From contig CAMVRN010000003.1 of NCBI GenBank assembly GCA_947169915.1, positions 21,383-85,382 on the forward strand: a stretch of DNA of 64,000 nt, read 5' to 3'. Numbering within the stretch: the stretch's first letter is position 1; each line of letters opens with the position of its first letter. The notes under the pieces were generated by a model that saw only the letters and a list, made by a program, of their open reading frames with translations, ran no database searches and was not told the DNA's origin. The stretch comes from an uncultured Candidatus Saccharibacteria bacterium (GTDB lineage Bacteria; Patescibacteriota; Saccharimonadia; Saccharimonadales; Saccharimonadaceae). Shown piece by piece: positions 9,001 to 16,044 of the stretch. The position numbers and the translations under genes are program-made.

Positions 9001-9797
9001 CTGCGCATCCGCTTGATAAATATGACAAATATTTCGAAGAACAAACACATCCGTATAGTGTCGTGACGAAGGAAAATGACGGAAAAGTAGTCGTGATTGG
9101 CGGCATTATTACGACGGTTAGAACAATTTTAACGAAGAGCAATACAAAGATGGCATTTGTTAAGATTGAAAGCAAAACGGGCGAGCAAGAAATAATTGTT
9201 TTCCCGAGCGTATACGAGGAGTATGGCGGAAAACTGATTCAGGATAATGTGATTAAGGTTACCGGGAGAGTAAACGCGAAGGATAAGAACGGAAATGTAG
9301 TACCAGATGCGAAGGTTTTGATGGATAGTTGTGAAGTAATTTCTGACGAGGTGCTCGCAAATTACAAAGAAACTGGAACCCAACTTGAGGCTCCGAAAGA
9401 AGTAGCTAACGGATTTGGGCGTAGGAGAAATTCTTCGACAAGTGCTTCTGGTGTGTCGGGTAGGCATGGTGGGTACAAGTCCGGCGGAGCAAGTTTTGAA
9501 CCTGGAACAAAGAAGGGCCAGGATGTCTCCTTTGAGAGTGTTAAGGTTGTAGAGCCACCAAAAGATACTAGGCATGAGAAGGTTTATATCTTGATTGAAA
9601 AACCGGACGACGTAAATGTTCTTTCGAGCGTGAAACGAATTTGCGACAAAAATGCTGGATTCAATGATGTTATTTTGGTGCTGTCTGAGGGAGAAAAGAA
9701 AAAAGCGCTTAAGATGCCATTTAGAGTTGAGCCAAATGACGACTTTTTAGCGGGTATTCAAAAAGTGGTTGGCGAAGCTAATATAAAAGTAAAATAA
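6009..9797 (+). CDS. dnaE: DNA polymerase III subunit alpha
   Basis: Replicative DNA polymerase, 1262 residues from the ATG at 6009. The N-terminal PHP domain begins FVHLHNHTHYSLLDG, with metal-binding histidines. The C-family polymerase core has GPGRGSAAGALLAYAL and PDIDTD, which carries two of the catalytic aspartates. FNKSHAACYGLVAYWTAYLK lies in the fingers/thumb region, and an OB-fold segment (VVIGGIITTVRTI) is near residue 1025. The tail (about 1185-1262) resembles the extra C-terminal domain of DnaE1-type enzymes. The start is set by the -10 at 5996-6001 (leaderless). It is the only long forward-strand gene in the window and ends at a terminator shared with the convergent L,D-transpeptidase. 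Confidence 0.97.
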   Translation: MKRVEEEKEIVLKPSDFVHLHNHTHYSLLDGLTKIPELVTFVKEHGMEAVAVTDHGTMSGLVELYKTCKDNGIKPILGLEAYVAARNLEDRDPAHDKQRFHITLLAMNDKGFENLCRLMSNAEINGKYYKPRTDHKDMEKYSEGIICLSGCAGSEISEALRAGDEKRAIELIEWHKKVYGDRFYLEMQDHGHPDSPTHWKEQEMINNWHMAHAKELGVPLVVTCDAHYLKHEDQDAHEVLLCVGTGSNLSDTNRMSLKEFQLHVIPPEEIIKRWGKTCPEAVLNTKKIADRCNVELQLGRILIPKFPVPDGETDKTYLDKLVFRGLAFRYGGKTEEEASKLSISECRKILEKVDKERDDLHKLLPRIDYELSVVDKMGYNGYFLIVWDFINWGKKKGIIYGPGRGSAAGALLAYALRITELDPMKYDLLFERFLNPDRISMPDIDTDIQDTRRDEVIEYCTEKYGAGRVSNIATFGKMMAKNAVRDVARVLEVPYAEADRLAKMVPDPVMGHHCHLVDEIEKPGDLKNEYETNPTSREVLDFASRLEGTIRGHGVHACGVVIAPDDLVKFVPLEVSAKGPIAAQFPMGTIEELGLLKMDFLGLSNLSVINNALRMIRKVYDDDIDMYSVPLDDSLTYKLLQNAETTGVFQLESAGMKRYLKDLKADHFEDIIAMVALYRPGPMQFIDSFIRRKHGQEEITYLHPGLENALKSTYGILIYQEQFMQISREWCGFTGGQADTLRKAVGKKKIDLMEKVKPQFIEGAIRVGGATKEIAEEFWSELLDFANYCFNKSHAACYGLVAYWTAYLKAHYPDAYMAALMTSDMRWTDRLAIEIAECKRMGLKVLGPDINESFGDFGIVKGEKTIRFGLSGIKGVGKALVEEKVIPERKLNGPFKSVCDFAKRVDSTKFNKKAWESTIKTGGFDRFGTRSDLLYNLENIQAYGAKMQKDAASGQTDLFGAFGSVAEIPEVEIKPAPTQYSDKELLLWERDLMGLYISAHPLDKYDKYFEEQTHPYSVVTKENDGKVVVIGGIITTVRTILTKSNTKMAFVKIESKTGEQEIIVFPSVYEEYGGKLIQDNVIKVTGRVNAKDKNGNVVPDAKVLMDSCEVISDEVLANYKETGTQLEAPKEVANGFGRRRNSSTSASGVSGRHGGYKSGGASFEPGTKKGQDVSFESVKVVEPPKDTRHEKVYILIEKPDDVNVLSSVKRICDKNAGFNDVILVLSEGEKKKALKMPFRVEPNDDFLAGIQKVVGEANIKVK

Positions 9798-9798
9798 A

Positions 9799-9822
9799 AA
9801 TCACCCCTTTGCAGGGGTGATT
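9799..9822. terminator. Bidirectional terminator between dnaE and the L,D-transpeptidase
   Basis: Nine-base stem AATCACCCC / GGGGTGATT with a 6-base loop. On the reverse strand it is followed by TTTTATTTT, a good intrinsic terminator. On the forward strand the U-tract is weaker (gccgtttt). Confidence 0.85.
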
Positions 9823-9836
9823 GCCGTTTTGGAAAG

Positions 9837-10868
9837 TTACTTGTTTACAATTGTTCCGCCGTTGGCGTAAGTAGAGAGGTCCCAGGAGCGATTGTCGATG
9901 ACGAGCGCGGTTCCTTTTGTGAAATGCTGTTTCACCCACTTGCTGTCTTCGAGGTCCAGACGGACGCAACCATGTGAGCAGAAGGTTCCAAGAGCCGAAT
10001 TGTCGTCTCTCTTCCATTTGCCACCGGCTTTTCTCCAGCGAAGTACAGAGTGGAAGAAATCTCCTCCGCCAATAGCAACGGCGTTGTCGCCAGCCCATTC
10101 GCGGTTTCCGTTTTTGCCGTAGATGGCAGAATGACCGGAGCCATTCAGAACTTTGTTTCTAACGGCAGTCATCGTGTTGTTTTTGATACTTCCTGTTGCA
10201 CAGCTCATCACGCGAACGAGATACCATTCACCGTCAATCTTTTCATAGACTTCAAGTAAGTGGGAATTCAGGTTCAGGTGTGCAGCTACGCCGTTGGTGG
10301 ACTGTTCGAAGGACTCATAGAGATTCGGAGCGTAGCGAGGATGCTCGCCAGTATCTTCAATTCCGAGAGCCTTCAGTGTATTTTTGCCACATATACCATC
10401 AACAACGAGGTCGTTTTTGCGCTGAAAAAGCTTAATTGCCTTATCAGTGCCTGGTCCAAGGATTCCATCTACTGGAATCTTTTTGTAACCACTGACTCTT
10501 GCCATTTTGTCGTTCAGGGCAGTCTGAATTTCACGAATGAGTTCCGATGACCAATCCTGATAATCATCGGTGAGTGCTGAGTAGCTCATGTATGCTCCTT
10601 CAGCGTGCGCAGGGGTTTTGATGGTTCCAATAAGGAGAACCAAGCCTATGATTGCGACGACGAGCAGGAGTGTACCAAGGATTTCGGCGAACACACGAGC
10701 GCATTTGCGGGCGCGTTCGCGCTTGGCCAGCTCGACGGCGTTTCCACTGACGAACCAGTGACGCTTCCGACCGACAGTTTTTTCCGGGTTGATGATGAAG
10801 TCGATATTACTATCTCCTTCAAAAAACCTAGGAACAGAGTAGTTGCTGTTGCTTGTGCGTTTAGTCAT
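9837..10868 (-). CDS. L,D-transpeptidase with peptidoglycan-binding domain (YkuD family)
   Basis: 343 residues. A cytoplasmic N-terminus (1-56, basic) is followed by one membrane helix at about 57-82, a PG_binding_1 domain at about 106-168 (DGILGPGTDKAIKLFQ), and a YkuD catalytic domain at about 190-327. Catalytic residues are intact: H273 in FFHSVLR and the S-H299-G-C301-V-R303 signature. The family forms 3-3 cross-links or attaches proteins to peptide stems of peptidoglycan outside the membrane. The gene is monocistronic with its own strong promoter, a 5' stem-loop and GGGAGG before ATG, and it ends in a terminator. The neighbour at 11024 is a related protein that has lost the catalytic residues. 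Confidence 0.93.
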   Translation of the reverse strand: MTKRTSNSNYSVPRFFEGDSNIDFIINPEKTVGRKRHWFVSGNAVELAKRERARKCARVFAEILGTLLLVVAIIGLVLLIGTIKTPAHAEGAYMSYSALTDDYQDWSSELIREIQTALNDKMARVSGYKKIPVDGILGPGTDKAIKLFQRKNDLVVDGICGKNTLKALGIEDTGEHPRYAPNLYESFEQSTNGVAAHLNLNSHLLEVYEKIDGEWYLVRVMSCATGSIKNNTMTAVRNKVLNGSGHSAIYGKNGNREWAGDNAVAIGGGDFFHSVLRWRKAGGKWKRDDNSALGTFCSHGCVRLDLEDSKWVKQHFTKGTALVIDNRSWDLSTYANGGTIVNK

Positions 10869-10923
10869 TTCATTTCCCTCCCAAATAAAATGTATTTCCT
10901 TAACGGTCCTTAAATAGCTTCGC

Positions 10924-10939
10924 TTGACGAGATCGTCAA
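10924..10939 (-). promoter_or_regulatory. 5' stem-loop in the L,D-transpeptidase leader
   Basis: Inverted repeat TTGACGA / TCGTCAA, extended by further pairs on each side with one G-U. The predicted start point is about six bases upstream, so the hairpin forms the 5' end of the mRNA. Confidence 0.55.
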
Positions 10940-10951
10940 ACGATAATTCAT

Positions 10952-10980
10952 ATTATAGCATAACCAGAACAAAAAGTCAA
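10952..10980 (-). promoter_or_regulatory. Promoter of the L,D-transpeptidase gene
   Basis: -35 TTGACT (10975-10980), 17-base spacer, TATGC-TATAAT extended -10 (10952-10957). The leader before ATG is about 77 bases. Confidence 0.8.
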
Positions 10981-10993
10981 TATAAAATAGAAA

Positions 10994-11013
10994 AGCACCC
11001 CTGTTGGGGTGCT
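10994..11013 (-). terminator. Terminator of the degenerate L,D-transpeptidase gene
   Basis: AGCACCCC / GGGGTGCT stem with a 4-base loop, followed on the reverse strand by TTTCTATTTT. Confidence 0.85.
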
Positions 11014-11023
11014 TGGTTAGGGT

Positions 11024-11860
11024 TTAGTCCCAGTCAGCATAATCTTCGTCGTTAATGAGTTCTTGGTAGCCGATAGATGAGGGCTGATAGTTGCGGTCAT
11101 CGATGACGATGGTTACACCTTTGCTCTCGTTCTTCCTGAGCCAGGTAGAGAATTCCTTGGGAATGCGGATGCTTCCGTCGGTCAGATGAAGCCCAAGAGT
11201 TTGGCCTCCTACCACTTCTGTTTTGCTTCCTTTGACATAGAGAAGGCTCTGAATGGCAAAATCGCCTTTGAATTGGATGTGGTCGTAGAAGGTTCCGTTT
11301 GCTTCTTCGTAAACTTTGGTTTTCGAGCGGATAGTGAACGCGCCTAGGGGCGTAAAGTATCCCTCTTCTTGATTACCGGTAATACAGAGAGTTTCGGCGA
11401 TAAGTACGCCGTCGCGGAAGAGACAGAATCTCGAGCCAGTCTCTGGGATATTGCTGTTGTAGCCATCGCCGCCAAGAGCGATATAAATTAAGTCTTCATA
11501 GGGTGACTTATCGTAAATCCTCTGGAGGTCAGCCATGTAATACAGCGTATACCCTTTTTCGTATGGCCATTCATTGATTCTGAGTTCTTTTGCGAGAGCG
11601 TCGTCGGCAACACCGGTAACTGGAAGTCCTTTCCATCTCTGGAAAACTTTGACTGCTTGCGCGGTAGCGGGTCCGTAATCTCCGTCGATGGCGATATCTG
11701 CGCCAAATCTGACAAGGTATTGCTGGACTAGCTTAACCAGAGAAGAATCGTGTTTCCAGTATGATGGAAATCCGATTTCGTCGGCGTTTGCGGTGACAAA
11801 ACAACCGAAGGCTAGTGCGATAACGAGGAGTAAACTGACAAAAATGGACAACCTGGACAT
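11024..11860 (-). CDS. Secreted L,D-transpeptidase-like protein lacking catalytic Cys and His
   Basis: 278 residues from the ATG at 11860, chosen because GGGAGGG lies seven bases upstream; a longer in-frame start has no ribosome site. It has a signal peptide (1-26, hydrophobic, ending TANA), a PG_binding_1 domain at about 37-93 (IDGDYGPATAQAVKVFQ) and a YkuD-like fold at about 120-256 (TPLGAFTIRSK, then GVTIVIDD). Where active enzymes have S-H-G-C-V-R, this protein has T227-D228-G229-S230-I231-R232, so both catalytic His and Cys are replaced; the upstream His motif reads FAIQS. It is probably a non-catalytic wall-binding protein. A Ser nucleophile is not known for this family. Monocistronic with its own promoter and terminator. 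Confidence 0.85.
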   Translation of the reverse strand: MSRLSIFVSLLLVIALAFGCFVTANADEIGFPSYWKHDSSLVKLVQQYLVRFGADIAIDGDYGPATAQAVKVFQRWKGLPVTGVADDALAKELRINEWPYEKGYTLYYMADLQRIYDKSPYEDLIYIALGGDGYNSNIPETGSRFCLFRDGVLIAETLCITGNQEEGYFTPLGAFTIRSKTKVYEEANGTFYDHIQFKGDFAIQSLLYVKGSKTEVVGGQTLGLHLTDGSIRIPKEFSTWLRKNESKGVTIVIDDRNYQPSSIGYQELINDEDYADWD

Positions 11861-11942
11861 GATATTTCCCTCCCGAATATAATGTTGTATCCCTAACAAA
11901 AGTTAAGGAGCAAGGTCGACAAAATCGTCAAACCATGCCATA

Positions 11943-11971
11943 ATTATAGCACAAACAGATTAAAATGTCAA
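11943..11971 (-). promoter_or_regulatory. Promoter of the degenerate L,D-transpeptidase gene
   Basis: Consensus -35 TTGACA (11966-11971), 17-base spacer, TGC-TATAAT (11943-11948). The leader of about 76 bases begins with an imperfect stem-loop (GGTTTGAC / GTCGACC, 11918-11938 region) and holds a second one (CCTTAAC / GTTAGGG). Confidence 0.8.
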
Positions 11972-11977
11972 TCTGGG

Positions 11978-12061
11978 CTATCTTGGAGCGCGAAAAACGC
12001 CCGCAAAGAAACCGAGTATTGAACCAAAGAGTTTACCGAAGAATGTTTTAAGCTTTTTCAT
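11978..12061 (-). CDS. Possible 27-residue hydrophobic cationic peptide
   Basis: A small open frame starting at an ATG inside the last codons of the 106-residue membrane-protein gene, in another frame, and ending TAG. It has the right arrangement for translational coupling. The peptide is Lys-rich at the start and then Phe/Gly-rich (KKLKTFFGKLFGSILGFFAG), with alternating basic and hydrophobic positions like an amphipathic or single membrane helix. No family recognised. There is no independent Shine-Dalgarno, so expression would depend on re-initiation. It could be chance. Confidence 0.4.
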   Translation of the reverse strand: MKKLKTFFGKLFGSILGFFAGVFRAPR

Positions 12062-12368
12062 CTTCTAGGCCGAATTTTTTACTAATTGCGGAAACAACTG
12101 CGCCTTTAACGACACCAGTGGTGTCCGTGACGTCTTTCTTGACGCTTTTGGCGGTTTTTGTAGCGGTTTTGGATAGGTCGTCGACAGTTTCGGAGGCTTT
12201 AGAAACGATAGTGTTTCCTTTTTTGGTCATGCGTTCAATTTGTTTTAGGATATGCTTAGCATCGCGAGAGAGGTCGAGGAGTTTTGCTAAAAGCATGATT
12301 CCTAAGATTAGGAACACGAAAAGTGTTAAGGATAGGATTGCTACAATAATCCATTCAGCGACGTCCAT
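12048..12368 (-). CDS. Small membrane-anchored coiled protein
   Basis: 106 residues. A hydrophobic helix at about 6-29 is followed by a charged, heptad-like region (LLDLSRDAKHILKQIERM) and a Lys/Thr/Ala-rich stretch (DDLSKTATKTAKSVKKDV) resembling YtxH/DUF948-type proteins. No function can be assigned. AAAGGAGGT sits nine bases before ATG. It follows galU by 24 bases and is likely the end of an operon that starts at 14681. The 27-residue frame overlaps its 3' end. Confidence 0.75.
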   Translation of the reverse strand: MDVAEWIIVAILSLTLFVFLILGIMLLAKLLDLSRDAKHILKQIERMTKKGNTIVSKASETVDDLSKTATKTAKSVKKDVTDTTGVVKGAVVSAISKKFGLEDEKA

Positions 12369-12392
12369 TTGTTGTTACCTCCTTTAAATTGT

Positions 12393-13268
12393 TTAATTGT
12401 TTTGAATGAATGAGCGAATTTCGTCGGCGAAGTCTTCGTTGTCTAAGATGTATTTTAAGAGGGCGAAGCTATAGTTTTTTGGGTCGCCAGTAGTCATCCA
12501 GAGGCCGTTGGTTGGTTTTGCATATACCTTGCCAGTTGGGATTAGACGAGCGATTGCTTCGGGAAGCCAGAGTTCGTCATCTTTGCCAGTGTGGGCTGGG
12601 GTGAGGTATTGGAACACTTCTGGGGTTAGGAGATAGCGACCGTATGAAGCGAGGTCGGAAGCAGCTTCTTCTGGTTTTGGTTTCTCAACAAGGCCATTAA
12701 GGATTTCGGTTTCTGGGTTGTAATCAACTGATGCGTATTTCTGGATTTCTTCGTGTGGAACGAGTTGGCAGCCGATGATGGCACGCGCATCAGGATGTTT
12801 TTCGAAAGCGTCGACAAGGTCTTTGACGGCGGACTTGCCGTAAACTACATCGTCGGAATAGATAGCGATGAATGCTTCATCATCGTTAATGAAGGATTTA
12901 GCGCTCGCAATAGGAGAGCCGTTTCCGTATGGAAGGGATGGGTCTTGGGTGATAATGGTAACCTTTGGAAAATCGAGGACTTTTTGAACCGGCTCAAAAC
13001 GTTCATCTTTGCCCTGAGAGTGAAGTTGGTCGCGAATTTTATCAACGGTATTGTTGAAATAATCTTTGTAAATAGACTTGCTACTTTCAGTCGTAACAAT
13101 GATGAGGTCAGTTAGACCTGCGTCGAAACATTCTTCGACGACAAGTTGCATGACGGGACGATTGCCGATTGGAAGCATTCCTTTAGGGATGGTCTTAGTG
13201 ATGGGTAGAAAGCGACTTGCAAACCCAGCATCAGTAATGATAGCCTTAGTAGGTTTTTTGTAATTCAT
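12393..13268 (-). CDS. galU: UTP--glucose-1-phosphate uridylyltransferase
   Basis: Makes UDP-glucose from UTP and glucose-1-phosphate for surface glycan synthesis. 291 residues, normal GalU length. The nucleotide-binding start is KAIITDAGFASRFLPITKTIPKGML; the family usually has PAAGLGTRFLP here, so the Gly-rich loop is altered (TDAGFASR) while the catalytic Arg and the downstream Lys of PKGMLP are kept. NRPVMQLVVEE, DDVVYG and NGLVEKP follow the family pattern. AAGGAG lies before ATG. A TATACT -10 with upstream TGT stands just ahead, so galU may have a promoter in addition to read-through from the upstream membrane-protein genes. Confidence 0.92.
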   Translation of the reverse strand: MNYKKPTKAIITDAGFASRFLPITKTIPKGMLPIGNRPVMQLVVEECFDAGLTDLIIVTTESSKSIYKDYFNNTVDKIRDQLHSQGKDERFEPVQKVLDFPKVTIITQDPSLPYGNGSPIASAKSFINDDEAFIAIYSDDVVYGKSAVKDLVDAFEKHPDARAIIGCQLVPHEEIQKYASVDYNPETEILNGLVEKPKPEEAASDLASYGRYLLTPEVFQYLTPAHTGKDDELWLPEAIARLIPTGKVYAKPTNGLWMTTGDPKNYSFALLKYILDNEDFADEIRSFIQNN

Positions 13269-13297
13269 TAATAACTCCTTGAGTCCCTAGTATAACA

Positions 13298-13939
13298 TTA
13301 TTTTTTGCGGGAAGCAACTCTAGAAGAGGTTTTCGTCTTCTTGGCGTTACGTTTGCGGGTTTTTGCTGCAAGTGCGGCAGTTTCTTTACGGGCGGCTCTG
13401 TCTTCCATCTTTTGAGCACGGTTATGAACACCGTAGATAAGGCTGCAGATACCAAGAGCGAAGAGATAAGCGCCGAAGAAGCGGACGAAGTATTCGCCAG
13501 AGTTGAAGACGACAATACCCATGATAGCGCCACAGACACCACAAAGTATCCAGATAAAGCGGTCGGTGTCATCCTCGTCAGTGCGGAAGCCAGTGATGAT
13601 TTCGCAGATACCGCGGACAAACGTGTAGCCCGCAATTATATAAAGGTGCCAAGCGGTGTCTTCGTGGATTGTGAGAAGAAGTGCAAGGGCGACGATTGCA
13701 TCAACGATGGCTATGGATACAGAAATACCCCAACCGGTTTTTTGATGTGCGCGATGAAGGGCGTTTAAAAATTCAACAATAGAGAGACAGAGTAAGAAAA
13801 CTCCGACAATCGACACGAGAGATGCGAAGGATTGTTTCATGGAGAAAAGCGCAACCCAACCAAACAGAATCGCGATGATTCCGCGAACGACAAAGACTGA
13901 CCAGTGACTATCGATGTATTTACGTTTAATGTGTGCCAT
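13298..13939 (-). CDS. HdeD/DUF308-like integral membrane protein with basic tail
   Basis: 213 residues. Six hydrophobic segments between about 14 and 165 are arranged as repeated two-helix units, as in HdeD/DUF308 proteins (GWVALFSMKQSFASLVSIVGVF; the charged turn FRTDEDDTDR precedes the fifth helix). A strongly basic C-terminal tail (about 170-213, ending VASRKK) is presumably cytoplasmic. HdeD is linked to acid resistance in enterobacteria, but the wider family has no settled role. AAGGAG precedes ATG. It lies between a single-pass protein gene (13953) and galU and is probably in the same operon. Confidence 0.75.
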   Translation of the reverse strand: MAHIKRKYIDSHWSVFVVRGIIAILFGWVALFSMKQSFASLVSIVGVFLLCLSIVEFLNALHRAHQKTGWGISVSIAIVDAIVALALLLTIHEDTAWHLYIIAGYTFVRGICEIITGFRTDEDDTDRFIWILCGVCGAIMGIVVFNSGEYFVRFFGAYLFALGICSLIYGVHNRAQKMEDRAARKETAALAAKTRKRNAKKTKTSSRVASRKK

Positions 13940-13952
13940 TTAAGCTCTCCTT

Positions 13953-14681
13953 TTATTGATTAAATGTAATTGTTTCTATGATTTTATTAAAATCTTCAAC
14001 GTAGATTTCTGCATCTGTTTGGAAAACAACGGTCTTATCGCGTAGTTTGAAAATAACGGCCGAGCCAACGATATCGCGTTCGAGCTTTCCGTCGAAACGG
14101 GTTGCATCGGTGCCATTAACGGAAACAACGGAAGAAGTAGTCTCGTTCCTTTCGACGTTATTCTTGAAGCGGTCAGTAACATTTTCGAAAGTGCTAGTCT
14201 CGATGTAGACGCGGAGGGCATTCAACGAATCGCTGTTGTCGACTGGTGCAACTTCAGCGGGGTGGAGATAGGCTTCGAAGTTACCGCCTTTTGATGCGTC
14301 TTTGTCGATGTATGCGCTCCAGGTTTTAGGGTATTTAAAGGAAACTGAGCCATAATCTGCTGGACCAGTAAAGGTGCGGAATGGAGATTTTTCACGCTCG
14401 GCGAACTCTGCTTCGAGTTCATCGGTAAGTTCCTTTTCATGCGACAAGACAGCTTCGTCAATTTTGCGGTCGACTTCGGTTTTCGCTTCCCTGTATTCGT
14501 TATAGAAATAGACGGCAAGAAGAGCCGCTCCAATAACAAGGAGAGTTAAAAGCACAATAGCGACGGTTTTGATAATGGATGAGTTGCCACTTTTTCCGAC
14601 AGCTTTGGAGGCTCCAGAAGGTGCGATGGACGGGGCGGGAGAAACCGGTGGCATAGATGAGATTGGGGGTTGGTTAAACAT
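13953..14681 (-). CDS. Membrane-anchored protein with external domain
   Basis: 242 residues. A Pro/Ser-rich N-terminus (1-34) precedes a single membrane helix at about 38-60, then a charged coiled stretch (EYREAKTEVDRKIDEAVLSHE) and an external alpha/beta domain of about 140 residues (FTGPADYGSVSFKYPKTWS..., ending IIETITFNQ). The FxYPxxW start and terminal IxxTxxF resemble PsbP-like/lipoprotein domains, but I cannot name a family. TAATAT (14688-14693, with upstream TGG) ends six bases before ATG, predicting a leaderless mRNA. First gene of the presumed operon with the HdeD-like gene and galU. Confidence 0.72.
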   Translation of the reverse strand: MFNQPPISSMPPVSPAPSIAPSGASKAVGKSGNSSIIKTVAIVLLTLLVIGAALLAVYFYNEYREAKTEVDRKIDEAVLSHEKELTDELEAEFAEREKSPFRTFTGPADYGSVSFKYPKTWSAYIDKDASKGGNFEAYLHPAEVAPVDNSDSLNALRVYIETSTFENVTDRFKNNVERNETTSSVVSVNGTDATRFDGKLERDIVGSAVIFKLRDKTVVFQTDAEIYVEDFNKIIETITFNQ

Positions 14682-14704
14682 ATCTTTATATTACCATAAG
14701 CACA

Positions 14705-14902
14705 TTATTTTGTAAAATCTTTGTCAATGATTTTTATCTCGTTTTTTAGATTATCAAGGTCGGTTTCTATTTCCTTGGCGAGCGCGACGGCTTCCTTGTA
14801 GTTTTTCGAGGCATGCTCAAGAGAAAAATCGTCGGAATAGAACCACTTTACCTTGGTATTTAGGTCGGTAATCTTGTCGTTGATTGATTTAGCTTCTGTC
14901 AT
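14705..14902 (-). CDS. xseB: Exodeoxyribonuclease VII small subunit
   Basis: 65 residues forming two helices, the size and pattern of XseB (SLEHASKNYKEAVALAKEIETDL is the usual LEEAlxxYExG region). It forms the ExoVII complex with XseA and degrades single-stranded DNA from both ends. The ATG lies inside the 3' end of xseA (14-base overlap), typical of the translationally coupled xseA-xseB pair. Confidence 0.87.
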   Translation of the reverse strand: MTEAKSINDKITDLNTKVKWFYSDDFSLEHASKNYKEAVALAKEIETDLDNLKNEIKIIDKDFTK

Positions 14903-16010
14903 GGATTTCTTCTACCTTTGCTTTAATTTGTTTTTTGTGAGTCGTGATTTCGATGGATGAGCCTGGCGATATCTTGCCGGTGATGATGGAATAACCTTGT
15001 TTTAGGACGTTTTCGGGGTTTAGAGATTCAAGAATTGCGAGCTTTCCTTCGAGCTCCTTTTTCGCAGAATCAATGCGCGCTTCAATGATGTGATTAACGG
15101 AGGCGAGAGCGGAAGAATTGGTCTCTTTTAGCGTGTCAAAATAATGGGTTAAGTATTTTGAGAGTGACGATATATTGTCGCGAATGCGCACCTTCTCGCT
15201 TCGCTTGTCACGAGAGAGCATTTCTGCGGCGTTGGTTGGGGTTGAGGCGCGTAGGTCTGCAGCTAAATCTGCTAGACTTTCGTCGATTTCGTGTCCGATG
15301 CCGGTGATTGTCGGAATACGAGAGCTGGCAATGCGACGGGTTAATGGCTCATCGTTAAAAACGGCGAGGTCATCTTTTGAACCACCGCCACGAACAATAG
15401 CAATAATATCGACATCACTTGATTCGTTGAAATAATCGAGCGCTCGGATGATTTCGTCAGAAGCGTCGAGCCCCTGGACGCCAGTATTTGCGACTTCTAA
15501 AGTCAGACCTCCCCAGCGTTCGCCTAGGATTTTACAGAAATCAGCATAGCCAGCTGAGTTTGTGGAGGCAATAACGCCGATTTTCTTGATATTCTCGGGC
15601 ATCGGGCGTTTTTTGGCTGGGTCGAAGAGACCTTCTTTTTCGAGTTTGGCTTTCAGGAGTTCGAAAGCTTTTTTGATGCTGCCTTCGCCTATAGGCTTAA
15701 TTTGGGTAATAGTGACAGAAAAACGGCCGAATTTGGCGATTTTTGGATGACCGGAAATGATGACTTTCATGCCATCTTCTAACGGAATGCGTAGCTGAAA
15801 AACAGTCATAAAACAAGGGACGATTCCTCCTTCGTCGTCTTTTAAGTCGAAGAACACCCAACGGTCTTTTGAAACCTTAAAGTTTGCAACTTCACCCTCG
15901 ATTTCTACTAACGGAAAAGCGTATTCGAGAGTTTGATTTATAATATCGAGAAACTGAGAGACTGTGAAGCGGGGGGTAGTTGACTCAGAGGCGAATAAAC
16001 CGTCATTCAT
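14889..16010 (-). CDS. xseA: Exodeoxyribonuclease VII large subunit
   Basis: 373 residues from the ATG at 16010. An N-terminal OB-fold (VEIEGEVANFKVSKDRWVFF) precedes the catalytic domain, which has GVIASTNSAGYADF, IAIVRGGGSKDDLAVFND and GIGHEIDESLADLAAD, the metal-nuclease motifs of the family, then a coiled C-terminal half and the GYSII end motif. The start is set by a reverse TATTAT -10 (16017-16022) that ends six bases before this ATG; the longer frame upstream would overlap the promoter. Divergent from the TRM11-like gene; both are predicted to be leaderless. Confidence 0.95.
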   Translation of the reverse strand: MNDGLFASESTTPRFTVSQFLDIINQTLEYAFPLVEIEGEVANFKVSKDRWVFFDLKDDEGGIVPCFMTVFQLRIPLEDGMKVIISGHPKIAKFGRFSVTITQIKPIGEGSIKKAFELLKAKLEKEGLFDPAKKRPMPENIKKIGVIASTNSAGYADFCKILGERWGGLTLEVANTGVQGLDASDEIIRALDYFNESSDVDIIAIVRGGGSKDDLAVFNDEPLTRRIASSRIPTITGIGHEIDESLADLAADLRASTPTNAAEMLSRDKRSEKVRIRDNISSLSKYLTHYFDTLKETNSSALASVNHIIEARIDSAKKELEGKLAILESLNPENVLKQGYSIITGKISPGSSIEITTHKKQIKAKVEEIHDRS

Positions 16011-16016
16011 ATGATT

Positions 16017-16038
16017 ATAATAACACATATGGTATAAT
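16017..16038. promoter_or_regulatory. Divergent leaderless promoters of xseA and the TRM11-like gene
   Basis: Reverse -10 TATTAT at 16017-16022 and forward -10 TATAAT at 16033-16038 (with upstream TGG). Each ends six bases before its ATG (16010 and 16045). The whole intergenic space is 34 bases. Confidence 0.7.
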
Positions 16039-16044
16039 GTTGAT

